Assembly (NCBI GenBank): GCA_020310875.1
Contig: CM035413.1
Span: forward strand, 163,040,806-163,104,805
From: Ceratopteris richardii
Taxonomy: Eukaryota > Streptophyta > Polypodiopsida > Polypodiales > Pteridaceae
DNA: 64,000 nt
Direction of reading: 5' to 3'
Shown here: in pieces, positions 53,040-63,041 of the stretch
How the letters are laid out: each line of letters begins with the position of its first letter
Numbering within the stretch: position 1 is the stretch's first letter
Notes under the pieces: model-generated
Seen by the model: the letters and a program-made list of their open reading frames with translations, nothing else
Told to the model about the DNA's origin: nothing
Database searches by the model: none
Made by a program: the position numbers and the translations under genes

Positions 53040-54303
53040 TCAAAATTTGGGGATTTAACTAGTTTTTGTGACCTTTAACTCTCTATTTTGTTCTTAGGGT
53101 ATTCTATCAAATCTTGAAAATAACTTGATTGATGGTTGAGTATTGGAATTCCTCAAAAATTTCAATTCAGGACCAAATAGGGTTGGATCCTTGTTTCCCC
53201 GATACACGATACTCAAGATCTTCATGATACATGATACATGATACCAAATCTTGATGATACAATACTGGGGCACTCAAGGTATCTCACGATACATGATAAT
53301 TGGAATCTCATGATACTCGATACTAGAAATCCATAATATGATACCAGAGTTTAGGCGATATACAATACTTCACATCTCTTGATGCACGATACAGGATACT
53401 ACTTGTGAATGTACATGATACTTTGAGTCAAACGATGCCAGATAAACACAAGACATGATACGATACTTGCTCCTCAATGATACACATCCCAAATCAGTGA
53501 TACACAATACTTAGAGTATCTATGATACATGATATTAGGGGTGGAGATACTTGAATAGGTGACACACAATTCCTAAGTATCATGATACACCTAGGAGTAA
53601 CATATCAAGGATAAATGATACCTAGAGAGTATTGGCAACACATGGGAATTTGATAATGCGATACCAAACTCGAGCTATCACAATGCTTAGGCTTTCTTAA
53701 GTCCATTCTTTTAATGCTAATGTGTTCCTTGTGCTCTCCTTATCACCCTTATGTGCATGTAGCTGAAAAATTCTATCAAATACACCTTATATGTGCCTCA
53801 CGATACTCGAATCATGTCGTGTTACCTTGTGTGAGTGATCAAATAAGAACTTTTAAGCATACAATGGAGTGCTCACCTCAAAGATTATTCTCCTAGAATT
53901 TTAGCACTAGAATCTTGTTGAGCTCAGAGTTCCAAGAAATAAACAATATACGATAGAGGTCATCTAGAGTGCTCCATGATAATTGCATATACAAGTGAAC
54001 AAAAATGTGTTGGTTTTAAGTCTTTGGCCAAGACTAGTGACTCAAGAAAAAGATGATTTTTTTTTTTTGGTTTTTGAAATGTGATTGATTTATCCTACTT
54101 ACAAGCTCTCTACCCACTTCCTAACCCTAAGTTCTCCACTCCTAACCTAATCCTAAAAACTTGTCACACACACACACTAGTTGTACAAAGCAACAAGTGC
54201 AAGAGAATTGTGACTTGCCTAGCTATTGAAATTTACTACTCACAATCATTACTATCCCAAAAAACACTTTAACCATCATGTAGGCACCTTGACGTAAGCC
54301 CAA
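53040..54303 (-). repeat. Gyp-G leader with decayed GATAC words
   Basis: Between about 53195 and 53680 the plus strand repeats CATGATACATGATACC-like and ACACGATACT-like words, decayed forms of the CGATACGATACC and TCGCGATAC words of Gyp-B. The rest (53690-54303) has no supported gene. A CCTAACCCTAAG tract near 54120 matches the Gyp-B leader. Confidence 0.7.
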
Positions 54304-54321
54304 TCCCCGACAATGATGCCA
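54304..54321 (-). promoter_or_regulatory. Gyp-G decayed primer binding site
   Basis: TCCCCGACAATGATGCCA (plus strand) differs from the Gyp-B site by four G/C-to-A/T changes, at former CpG or adjacent positions. Confidence 0.75.
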
Positions 54322-54328
54322 AAAAACA

Positions 54329-55240
54329 TGTGTACCTAGACTCACAAAGTCTTAGAGATTTGTGATGAAAGAGACCAAATCTCAATAATCAAGAAAATGC
54401 ATATATTGGTGGTTTGATACATGCATTAAATTATCAATCCGAGAGCTTGATCTGGTCAAGTGCATGGAAACAAGTGTGTGAATGATGTGGAAAGGGACAA
54501 CTAATGCATGAAAAAAGGGAATATCCACCTCACATAACACCTCTTACACAAAAGTGTGTATCACGATACTTGGTGCAACAACAGACACAAATAAAATAAT
54601 AACTCTAAGCTTTAATATCCAAATATAGTCAATAGTGGGTTGTTTTGAAGCTCTCAATGGGACACATCCAATTTTCAACTCAAGTGCATCTCTATGCTTC
54701 AAGTTATGGCAAAAAAATAGAGTGGTGCAAAACACTTAATCTCACTTCAAGACTTCCAATGCTTCACATGTGCAGATTAGCAACAAAAAGAGATGGGGAA
54801 GGGGTAGACAAGACCTCTGGGCAAGCATTCCATCCCTCAAACACACATGCAAGCTCATGAAGAAGAAGGTACACAAGCAAAAAGAAGAAAATCTAAAATT
54901 TCAGAAAGTTAGCTCCTCATTATGGCAAAAGTCTTTACAAAAGAGTCATAACTAACTTATATGCATGTGCCCTAATTTTGGTCCTTTCACATAAGGGACT
55001 GACACTTTCTCTAGAAATCACTAAGTTCCTACTATTGTACAAAAGTAATGTTACAATCTTCAAGGATTATGCATCTAGAGGACTCTTCTAGAGCATTTAC
55101 AATGCTTCTCAATCTTTTTACACTAGTTTTCTGGGAAAAGAGAAATGAGCCATTTCTTGAAAATTTTTAGGACATGATTTTCTTCACTTCTTTCTTTTGC
55201 TTTCTGCACTTTCTTGTCTTCAATCCTCTATAAAAACATT
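54329..55240 (-). repeat. Gyp-G 5' LTR, diverged (outer end tentative)
   Basis: It is homologous to the Gyp-B LTR from TGTGTACCTAGACTC to a final part near 55200-55240. The shared central block includes GATGGGGAAGGGGTAGACAA and the segment with ACTTATATGC. The outer end at AAAAACA (55240) is a best guess; Cop-5 coding sequence starts just beyond. Confidence 0.7.
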
Positions 55241-56100
55241 CCTTGATCTATGTATATGACCTACATACCTAAGAAAAATGTGAGCTCTCCTAGATCACTT
55301 GTTTTGAACTCCTCTTGCAGATGCCTTTTGATCCTTTGTATACCATTCAAGTCATCTCCTCTCACAACTATGTCATCTACATATACACACAAATAGATAA
55401 CTTCATTGTGAACCTTCTTGATGAAGGGTCCTGCATTGCTTGACTTAAAACCTCGATCTTGTAGATAGCTTACCAATTTGAAATTCCAAGCTCTAGGAGC
55501 TTGTTTTAATCCATACAATTCCTTTTTGAGGCTCCCTACATAAGATCTATAATTAGGGTTTTTAAATCTTGGAGGTTGTGACATGTACACCTCTTCACTC
55601 ATCCAACCATTGAGAAAAGAATCTTCACATCAAGTGAAGTAGCTTCCCATTTCTTGCAGCTGCTACACTAAGCAATGTCCTGATGGTGGTCACCTTTGCA
55701 ATAAGTGAAAAGTTCTCCTCATGGTCTATGCCCTGAGTTTGAGCACATCCATTGGCAACCAATCTAGCTTTGTACTTGCAATTTGATCCATCTAAATTTC
55801 TTTTCTAGACCCATCTGCAACTTATTACCTTATGATTGGTTTGCATTGGAACTAATTCCCATGTGTCCATTTCCTTCAAGGCTTCTATTTCCTCTTTCAT
55901 GGTTTTCTCCCAATCAAGGTTACCCATGGCTTCTTCATATGTTGAAGGTTCCTCTAAAACTAAGTCTTTCACCAAATAAATAGAGTGCTTTGTTACAAAT
56001 GTAGAGTTATATCCATACCTTTTAGGTTGCTTTTTCTCTCTTGTTGACCTTCTAGTAGTGTGCTTAGATCATTCTCCACATTCTTGAATTTTGGCCTTTC
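55241..56100 (-). pseudogene. Cop-5: copia reverse transcriptase fragment
   Basis: The minus strand reads [56 protein letters not shown] and ELTFFLGM, and upstream a broken TTIRTLLSVAA and an N-terminal RT part. It resembles the RT of Cop-2 (CVYVDDIILTG). Neither gag nor integrase is present. The junction to Cop-6 on the other strand is near 56100. Confidence 0.8.
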
Positions 56101-57283
56101 CTCTTGTACCACATGTGGCTGCTATATTTTGGTGCTTCTTTTCATGTGAAAACACATAGACAATGGTTCTCTACTTATACAACAAAGTCTCTTAGTATCA
56201 TGAGACCTAGGGGTTCTTACCAATGTGATGCTCTTGGTATTGGATATGTGGTTGTGGAGTTCACAGATGATTCAAAATTTACTATGCAAAATGTATGCTA
56301 TATGCCATATTTGTCATGAAGTTTGATGTGAGTTGGTCAACTTGATGACCTTTGTTACAAAGTGCTTTCCTACTCAGGCCTATCACATATCAAAGGGAAA
56401 TATGGTTATTGCCAAAGGAAGCAAAGTTGGATCACTTTATTCCTTTATTTGTATCATAGAAATAAATATTTTCACTGAACAAACTAAGGCTTATATATGG
56501 CATGGCCATTGGGGATACATATCTCTCATTTTTCTCTAATTTTTCATTTTTCATATCAATGTGGAAAGCAAATTAGAAATGTGCATAAAATGCACATTAA
56601 ATCTTCAATTCAGCCTTTAGATCTCATTCATACAACTATATGTGGTCCTATGCTCACAAGGTCATTAGGTGGTTCTCTTTATTTTGTCACTTTTATAGAT
56701 TATGCTACTAGAAAAAATTTGGGTATATTCTATACATTGAAGGATTAGGTATTCCCTACTTAGAAAATGGCTTGCTTCAGTTGAGACTAAAAAAGGAACT
56801 AAGGTCAAGGCTTTATGTTGAGATAATGAGGGTCAATATACCTCACATGAATTCAACCTTTTCTGTCAGTTTAGAGGAATTAATAGAGAGTTTACAACTC
56901 CTTATTCCACCAATACAAAATGGCATAGCTGAGAGGATGAATAGAACTATTCAGGATAGAGTGGTTTCTATGTTGCATCATGCAAACCTTTCACAAGGCT
57001 TTTGGGCAAAAGTAGTGTTGACTATAGTTCATGTCATTACCTGTCATTTGTTATTGTCAAAGGTTTAAAAGTGGCACAAGGGTTATGGACAAGGACGCAA
57101 CCATATTATGATCGTATTTTTGTTTTTGGGTGTGAAACATATGTTCATACACCCAACAATCTTAGACAAAAGCTATATTATAAGTCAAAGAAAAGCATTT
57201 TTCTTGGATATGGTTGAGACTGTCAATTTGGATATGGTTATATTCACTCCGTGGATATAACCATCATGAAGGAAACTTGATAG
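56101..57283 (+). pseudogene. Cop-6: copia protease-integrase fragment, Cop-1 family
   Basis: It reads MWLLYFGASFHVKTHRQWF (DSGAS altered to YFGAS), GSYQCDALGIGYVVVEFTDD, the integrase H2C2 region, TTICGPMLTRSLGGSLYFVT, AERMNRTIQDRVVSMLHHAN, VFGCETYVHTPNNLRQKL and KSKKSIFLGYG. It is closely similar to Cop-1 (30741-31861). Stops and shifts are numerous. It ends close to 57283, where the Gyp-H PBS remnant begins. Confidence 0.82.
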
Positions 57284-57289
57284 GGTTAA

Positions 57290-57307
57290 TCCCCAACAAC
57301 GATGCCA
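57290..57307 (-). promoter_or_regulatory. Gyp-H decayed primer binding site
   Basis: TCCCCAACAACGATGCCA (plus strand), two changes from the tRNA-Asp type site of Gyp-B. Confidence 0.75.
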
Positions 57308-57312
57308 AAACG

Positions 57313-57950
57313 TGTGTATCTAAGTCGTAAGCCTTCGGGACTTGTGTCAATGAGATTGTACCTCAATTGCCCCACAAGTGCATATAGTGGTGTAGTGGTG
57401 GATTAATTCATGTTTAATTATCAATCCAAGAGATTAGACGTATTAAGTGTATGAAGACATGTGCACACATGATGGGAAGTTAAGTATCAATGCTACAATG
57501 CATGTGACCTGTCTCAGCTACCTCTCCAGCGCACTAATTCTCTAAAAATGCACATTGTGATACCTGTTATAGTAGTAAGCACAAATTCAAACTTTTCTCT
57601 CAGCTCCAAAATCCAAATATGGTCAATAGCAAGTAATGTTAATTTCAAAGCTCTCAAGGAGATGCATCTAATGGTGGTATTTTCATTCAAATCTGACAAA
57701 CGTACTTTGAGTTATGAGCAAATTAGTGAATGGTAGGAAACACCATCACCTGCTCCACAACTCCTCAAGTCTCACACACACACTACAACTATCCAAAAGT
57801 GATGGGAAGGGGTAGGCAACAATCATACACACACATTTCAAGCATCAAAGACACACACAAGCTCTTGAAGAAGAAGATAATTAGCAAGAAAGAGGCAAAT
57901 TCGAAATTCAGCTTCAATTCTCATAATGGCAAAAATTTCTTTAAAAGAGT
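57313..57950 (-). repeat. Gyp-H: truncated 5' LTR of the Gyp-B family
   Basis: It starts TGTGTATCTAAGTCG and follows the Gyp-B LTR, including CACAAGTGCATATAGTGG and GATGGGAAGGGGTAGGCAA, until about 57950. There it breaks off into gag sequence on the opposite strand. No internal region remains to its left beyond the PBS. Confidence 0.75.
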
Positions 57951-57954
57951 TCAT

Positions 57955-58550
57955 CCATGGATCAGACCTACTTTTACAAACTGACTCACCCACACGGGGA
58001 GAAGGAGTAAACCCAGTAACTATATATGAGCTGAAGGATCTTAGGATGAGTCTAGAGTCACATACTTAGACCAAAATCAAAGGAGATATTGGCCGATAGA
58101 CAAAATCGATAGGTCTTGGCTAAAATACATGGGGTTGCCTGTATTCCCTCCTCGAGATCAAGCAACTACCTCACAAAACCCTTTTGGATCCCATCAAGGA
58201 ACGGAGAACACCATGTGAGGTCAAACAAGTCAATGAAGAGCCCATGTTTAGTTCACCATGCCAAGAATGAATCCCCACAACCAAGCTAACCCAGGGATAG
58301 AAAATATGACTAGACCACACATTAGGCCAAGATCACAACCAGGTGTAGGACCAAGGATGCAACCACTAAGATCGGTAGTCCCTGTAGTGATCAGGCCCCC
58401 ATAACCAATAAGAAGGTTAAGACCAATCCAGGTGGCTAAATGTATGAGAAATCATTATGATGGCATGGGAGAGCCCTATGACGATATCGTCGAGTTCAAC
58501 AAAGTGTTGAAAGCGAAACAAATTGATAGTTTTTTTGTGCAATGTGAATC
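57955..58550 (+). pseudogene. Gyp-I: gag fragment, Gyp-B/Gyp-G family
   Basis: The + strand reads VNPVTIYELKDLRMSLESHT, then a broken stretch corresponding to QATTSQNPFGSHQ, and LRPIQVAKCMRNHYDGMGEP, YDDIVEFNKVLKAKQIDSFF, VQCES. It stops at the Gyp-J LTR. Many stops and shifts are present. Compare LRPIQVAKCMRNHYDGLGEP in Gyp-B. Confidence 0.8.
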
Positions 58551-59417
58551 TATGTACCTAAGTCATGAAGCCTTAGGGACTTGTGCCGATGATACTAGAC
58601 CTCAATCACCCCACAAGTGCATATACACGTTTAATTATCAAGCCGAGGAACCACAAGAACCAAGTGTATGAAGACATGTGCACACATGATAGTAAGAGAA
58701 GTGGTTAAGCTACAATGCATGTGAAAAGACTCAACTAACTCTCCAACTCACTAATCCTCTGAAAATGCATGTTGCGATACCATTTACAACAGTAAGCATA
58801 AATTCAAGCTTTTCTCTCAGCTCTGAACTCCGAATATGGTCAATGGCGGGTTCTTTTTGAAGCTCTCAATGAGACACATCTATTGGTTGTATTCTCACTC
58901 AAATCTGACAAACACTCTTCAAGGTATGAGAAAAATAGTGAATGGTGGGAAACATCAACACTCGCTCCACAACTGGTGATTGCCCACACACACACTATAG
59001 TAGTTCAAAAGCGATGGGAAGGGGTAGACAACACTCCTACACACATTTCAAGCATTACACACACACAAACAATCATGGAGAAGGAGGACATCAGCAGGAA
59101 AGTAGCAAATTCGATATTCTTCTTCAATTCTTCACAATGGCAAAAAGTTGTTTACAAGAGTCACAATGTGACTTATATACATGTGCCCTAAAAAATTGTC
59201 CTTTCACACAAGAGACCGACACTTTATTGACTAGCTTTAATTTCCTACTATTTTACAAGATTTATGTTACAAGATTTTGGGCCTTATGCATCTAGAGGAC
59301 TCCTCTAGTGCTTTTACATGGCTTCAAGGGAATTTCATAGGATTTTGAAGAAGAAAAATTATGCTCATTAATTTGAAAATTTGGGGCTCCTCTTTTGTGC
59401 CTCTTTTCTTTACAACA
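58551..59417 (-). repeat. Gyp-J 3' LTR
   Basis: About 867 bp, homologous to the Gyp-B LTR. In element orientation it starts TGTTGTAAAG and ends CTTAGGTACATAGA. The inner end is fixed by the polypurine tract. Confidence 0.8.
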
Positions 59418-59452
59418 CTCTCCCCCTCTTTGTCTCTGTCATCCCTTGACAG
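59418..59452 (-). promoter_or_regulatory. Polypurine tract and stem-loop of Gyp-J
   Basis: AAAGAGGGGGAGAG (59418-59431) next to the LTR, and the stem-loop CTGTC-AAGGGAT-GACAG (59436-59452) just upstream of it. Confidence 0.8.
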
Positions 59453-59866
59453 GCTTTGCTTCATGTCTGAGTTTGTAGTGTTAATCCGGGCAGCCACACA
59501 CGCATCCAGTGGCTAAGGTGACTTTGATATTGGTCACCTTTCATTATGGTTCAGCCTCCAGATGTTGGAAGGACTTTGTTTACTTCTTTGTTTGCATTCC
59601 TCCAACCCTGTTGCATTACTGAGGCCTATTTATTTCTTCTCATTGCACACACCCAACAGCTAAGGTGACTTTGCTATTAGTCACCTTTCATTAGAGTCCT
59701 TTGGCCTCACTAGAGTTCTTCAGCATCCAAATGGGATGAGCTTTTATTTCTTATTCATTGTGCTTGGGTCCTACCTATTTCTCGTTAAAGCTTGATGCAT
59801 GTGAAGCCTGATGCGTGCCCCTGTGGGGCTTTGGGCAGAGGGTGGTTCTTTCTTATTGATTCTTTC
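59453..59866 (-). other. Gyp-J 3' untranslated region
   Basis: About 410 bp with no supported gene. It has the palindrome GCCCCTGTGGGGC at 59817-59829 and a repeated CTAAGGTGACTTTG-TATTGGTCACCTTTCATTA type segment (near 59512-59545 and 59660-59692). Confidence 0.6.
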
Positions 59867-61010
59867 TCATTGAGCTGTTTTGTTCTTTGATCTTCTTCTT
59901 CTTCTTCTTCTCTTCTTGCTTGGCTCTCCCTCCACACTTCCCTTCTCTTGAACTTTGTCATCCCCAACAGGCTTTTTGTGGCGACGTGAGTAAGTTTGTA
60001 TGACTTTTTCCTCTCTATGATTACGTGAATTTGCTTGACATATCATAAGCTCCTTCCATTGTGCAGACTTTACCCCATCGTCTGGTGCCTGTCTATGATC
60101 TGCAAAGAAACTTAGCTCATAGGCCATCAGTCTCGCATTCAAGTTGGAAGAGATATTACAAATATCTCTGAGTCCATCTCAAAAAATCCTATCAAGAAAG
60201 CTTCTTCAAACATTCGCATGTATGGACTCGACAGAAACATAAGTCGCAAATATATTGCCATGATTATTAGGCGACTTGGAGTTGTAGATAAATCAAAAAT
60301 TAGGGCATCTGCTCCCTGATTAATACCAATAAAGTTCAAAAAAGTGTATTGCACGTGCTAGAATACCTTTAAGACTGTAAGTAGCATATTCAATATTTTG
60401 TTGGTCATTTTGATGGCTAAATCTGGTACTATCGCATATCTTGATAGTCAAACCTTGATGGTCTACACCATATATTCTTCTATCAGTAAGTAGTTGCATG
60501 GCAGACTAGGTAGTAGCAGATAGTTTAGCCATTGGTTATTTAAGCTACCATGGTGTTGTGCTTCCCAAAATTGCATCTAGGAGCATCTTCTGGGGACTAG
60601 GCAAAAAGATGGATCAACCTAGAGCACGTGTGGTGCTGACTCCCAGTGTACCTTTAACGTGGGATTCTTATCCAAAATTTTTCATCTCCACATAGGATCT
60701 GCCTTATCAAATCCTTCTTGTGTATATGTGAATGTTTGAAGGTTGAATTGCAAATCTTGATCAGGTTCTTTATTGGTAATCTTCCTTATATATTGTCGTG
60801 TCTCTTCTGTGAGTAATCCGTAAGGTATATTGAACGGCTTCAAAATCTGTTCCAAGCTTTTTCTTTCAATCTTTGCCTCTTTCATTACCTTTACCACTTA
60901 CTCTTCAAACTATTTCGTAAGCTGGGATACCAGTAGTGCCCTTTCATGTCGGCTTAGTTCTGCAATAGCCCGATCATGTCTTTCAGTGCTTGGCTCTACT
61001 TCCTATTGAG
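59867..61010 (-). pseudogene. Gyp-J ORF3, C-terminal remnant
   Basis: The minus strand reads IAELSRHERALLVSQLT, LEQILKPFNIPYGLL, DPMWR, a broken RRRSW region, FLNFIGINQGADALIFDL, EEAFLIGFFEMDSEIF, LMAYELSFFADHRQAPDDGV and the basic tail SKKRRRRRRRSKNK. It is co-linear with Gyp-B ORF3. Stops lie near 60900 and 60680, and a frame change near 60140. Cop-7 inserted into it. Confidence 0.85.
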
Positions 61011-61025
61011 ATATCAAGCTCAACA

Positions 61026-61382
61026 TGTGATGATCCAGGATGACACGTACCAGTTTTTCATTTCTTTGACATGTATAGTGGTCATGCTGATATATGTCAG
61101 GGATACTTCATTGAGCTTTATTAGATTTATCTACCGAGAGTGATGGCACATTTGTTTCTTGCCAGCTCACTCATTCGCGGACATTAGGTTTTTCCTTATG
61201 TACTGATCTTTATATATTGCACTTGTTGTATTCTTGTTTTTAGGTCATCCTTGTATATTCCTTTTATGTAATAGAAGAAGAAGAAGAAGATCATTCTTCC
61301 TTGCCTCAATCTGTGTGTGTCTGCTTCTCCTTGAGAGTGAGAGTGTGTGTGAGCTCTCTTCCTTATCTCCTTCCTCGTGACA
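61026..61382 (+). repeat. Cop-7 5' LTR (outer end tentative)
   Basis: About 357 bp, TGTGATGATCC to CTCGTGACA. The inner end is fixed by the PBS. The outer end is the best TG near the place where Gyp-J homology stops. A TATA box (TTATATAT) lies at about 61210-61217. Confidence 0.7.
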
Positions 61383-61399
61383 TGGTATCAAAGCCAACG
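61383..61399 (+). promoter_or_regulatory. Cop-7 primer binding site, initiator tRNA-Met type
   Basis: TGGTATCAAAGCCAACG directly follows the LTR. Confidence 0.88.
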
Positions 61400-61674
61400 T
61401 GGCTGTAGAGAGCTCGTGGCGGAGCCATCTCGACCTCCGTTTCCAGCCCGCAAGGTGGGGCCCATAGAAAAACCAGGTCAGTTTCAGAAACTGTAACTTG
61501 TGTTGTGTTCGGCGACACTCATATATTCCAGATCCAGAATTTCAAGCAATTCTGTGTACTGTTGATACACGAAAACTATGTTTTTCTGAGATCGAACTGT
61601 CACGTCATAGTGCGACAATGTTCAAGCAGAAGTGCTGCTTGTAGTGTTTTGCAGTGTTGTGAATTGTTGTAGAA
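61400..61674 (+). other. Cop-7 leader
   Basis: Untranslated; no gene or clear motif seen. Confidence 0.5.
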
Positions 61675-62250
61675 ATGGCAAACGCAGATGGAATGAGTCA
61701 GCTTATGAGCGATAAGCTGGATAAGAACAACTTCCATGCTTGGAGATTCAGAATGACGAATTTCCTGATGGGAAAAGGCTACTGGAAGTACATCAAAGGA
61801 GAGAATGAAAATGCTCCACAGTTACCAGAAAGGAACCGAACTGCAGACCAGTTAAGAGCATATGAGGAATGGAATCAAGGAGCACGAAAGGTAATGTATT
61901 GGATATCTGTTAGCATACAGGATAGCATGATTGGACACATACAGGATGCCAAGACTCCAAAAGAGGCTTGGAACAGTTTGGTCACTTTGTATGAGACTAA
62001 TACAAAGGCACGGAAATTGCAACTCAAGAACGAGTTGTATACATTGGAAAAGAAGAGCATGTTGGTAAGTGACTACACTCTAAAAATCAAAAGCATATGT
62101 GAGTCACTTGCATCTATTGGCGTGAATGTAGATGATGACGATAAGGTGGAAGTGTGCCTTCGTGGTTTAGCAGCTGCATATAACCAGTTCAGAACTTCTA
62201 TACAGACCAGGAAAATATTCCGAATTTTGCTGATTCGGTATCTATGCTGA
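61675..62250 (+). pseudogene. Cop-7 gag, N-terminal part (frameshifted)
   Basis: MANADGMSQLMSDKLDKNNF, HAWRFRMTNFLMGKGYWKYI, then MIGHIQDAKTPKEAWNSL, LKNELYTLEKKSMLVSDYTL and CLRGLAAAYNQF: a typical copia gag (UBN2-type). Near 62211 the frame shifts by one base; the original continuation NIPNFADSVSMLIIEE is in the next frame, so the ending RILLIRYLC is artificial. Confidence 0.9.
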
Positions 62251-63041
62251 TTATTGAAGAAAAGAATCTTGGTGAGGATTCAAACTCCCAAGGAAAGCCC
62301 AGTTCTGAGCAGGTATTCTACTCTGGCAGAGGAAGAGGCAGAGGTACACGTTTTGGAAGTGGAAGAGGAAACAGTAACCAAGACCAAGGTCAACAACAGA
62401 ATCATGCAGGAGGAAGAGGACAGTTTCGAGGCAGGGGGAGCCAAAGAGGTCGCAGAAATTTCCAAATAAATGAGTCAGGTAATGATAGTAAAGGATGTTG
62501 GAATTGTGGTAAACCTGGACACTTTGAACGTGATTGCAGGTTGAAGAATCAGAATAACAAAAGTCAGCAAAACAACTATGCATCCAAAAGTGCAGATGAT
62601 TCTGAGAAGCTGTTTATGGTTCAACATCACATGATGAATACGATGTCTGCTGGTGTTTCAAAATCGAATGATAATGTCTGGTATGTTGATTCAGGTGCTT
62701 CAAATCACATGACCAGTCATGCAGAATGGTTTAGTAGTTTGCAGAAAATGCTAGTTCATGGATATGTTGAAACAGGTGATGATACATCACATCCTATTGA
62801 GCATACAGGAAACATAGCATTGTCTATGGAGGACGAAAAGGTAAAACATCTCGCTGATGTGCTGCATGTTCCAAATATAACAAAGAATCTGGTTTCTATT
62901 GGACAAATGGTTGACCAGGGATTACAAGTCAGGTTCAATGCTGATGGATTATATGTAGAAGAGTACAAGCAGGATGGACGATTGGTTGCCAAAGGAAACA
63001 AAGTGGGTAGGATGTTCACCTTAAATGTGAAGATTCCTTAA
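62244..63041 (+). pseudogene. Cop-7 gag C-terminus and protease
   Basis: A Gly/Arg-rich stretch is followed by the zinc knuckle CWNCGKPGHFERDC (about 62500-62540). The protease active site VWYVDSGASNHMTSH is near 62680, followed by LHVPNITKNLVSIGQMV. The frame ends at TAA (63039-63041) after VKIP and continues in frame as integrase, so one nonsense codon separates them. Confidence 0.88.

Larger units (their letters stand above)
51601..55240 (-). mobile_element. Gyp-G: decayed Gyp-B-like element (gag, leader, PBS, 5' LTR)
   Basis: Reading leftward from the LTR: PBS remnant, leader with GATAC words, then gag. The rest is cut off at the Cop-4 junction (about 51600). It is heavily mutated, with CpG positions mostly changed. 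Confidence 0.8.
58551..61025 (-). mobile_element. Gyp-J: 3' part of a Gyp-B-like element, inserted in Gyp-I gag
   Basis: Reading leftward: the end of ORF3, 3' untranslated region with GC palindrome, stem-loop, polypurine tract and LTR. Its right side is cut at about 61025 by the 5' LTR of Cop-7. The remainder may resume beyond the window. Confidence 0.8.
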
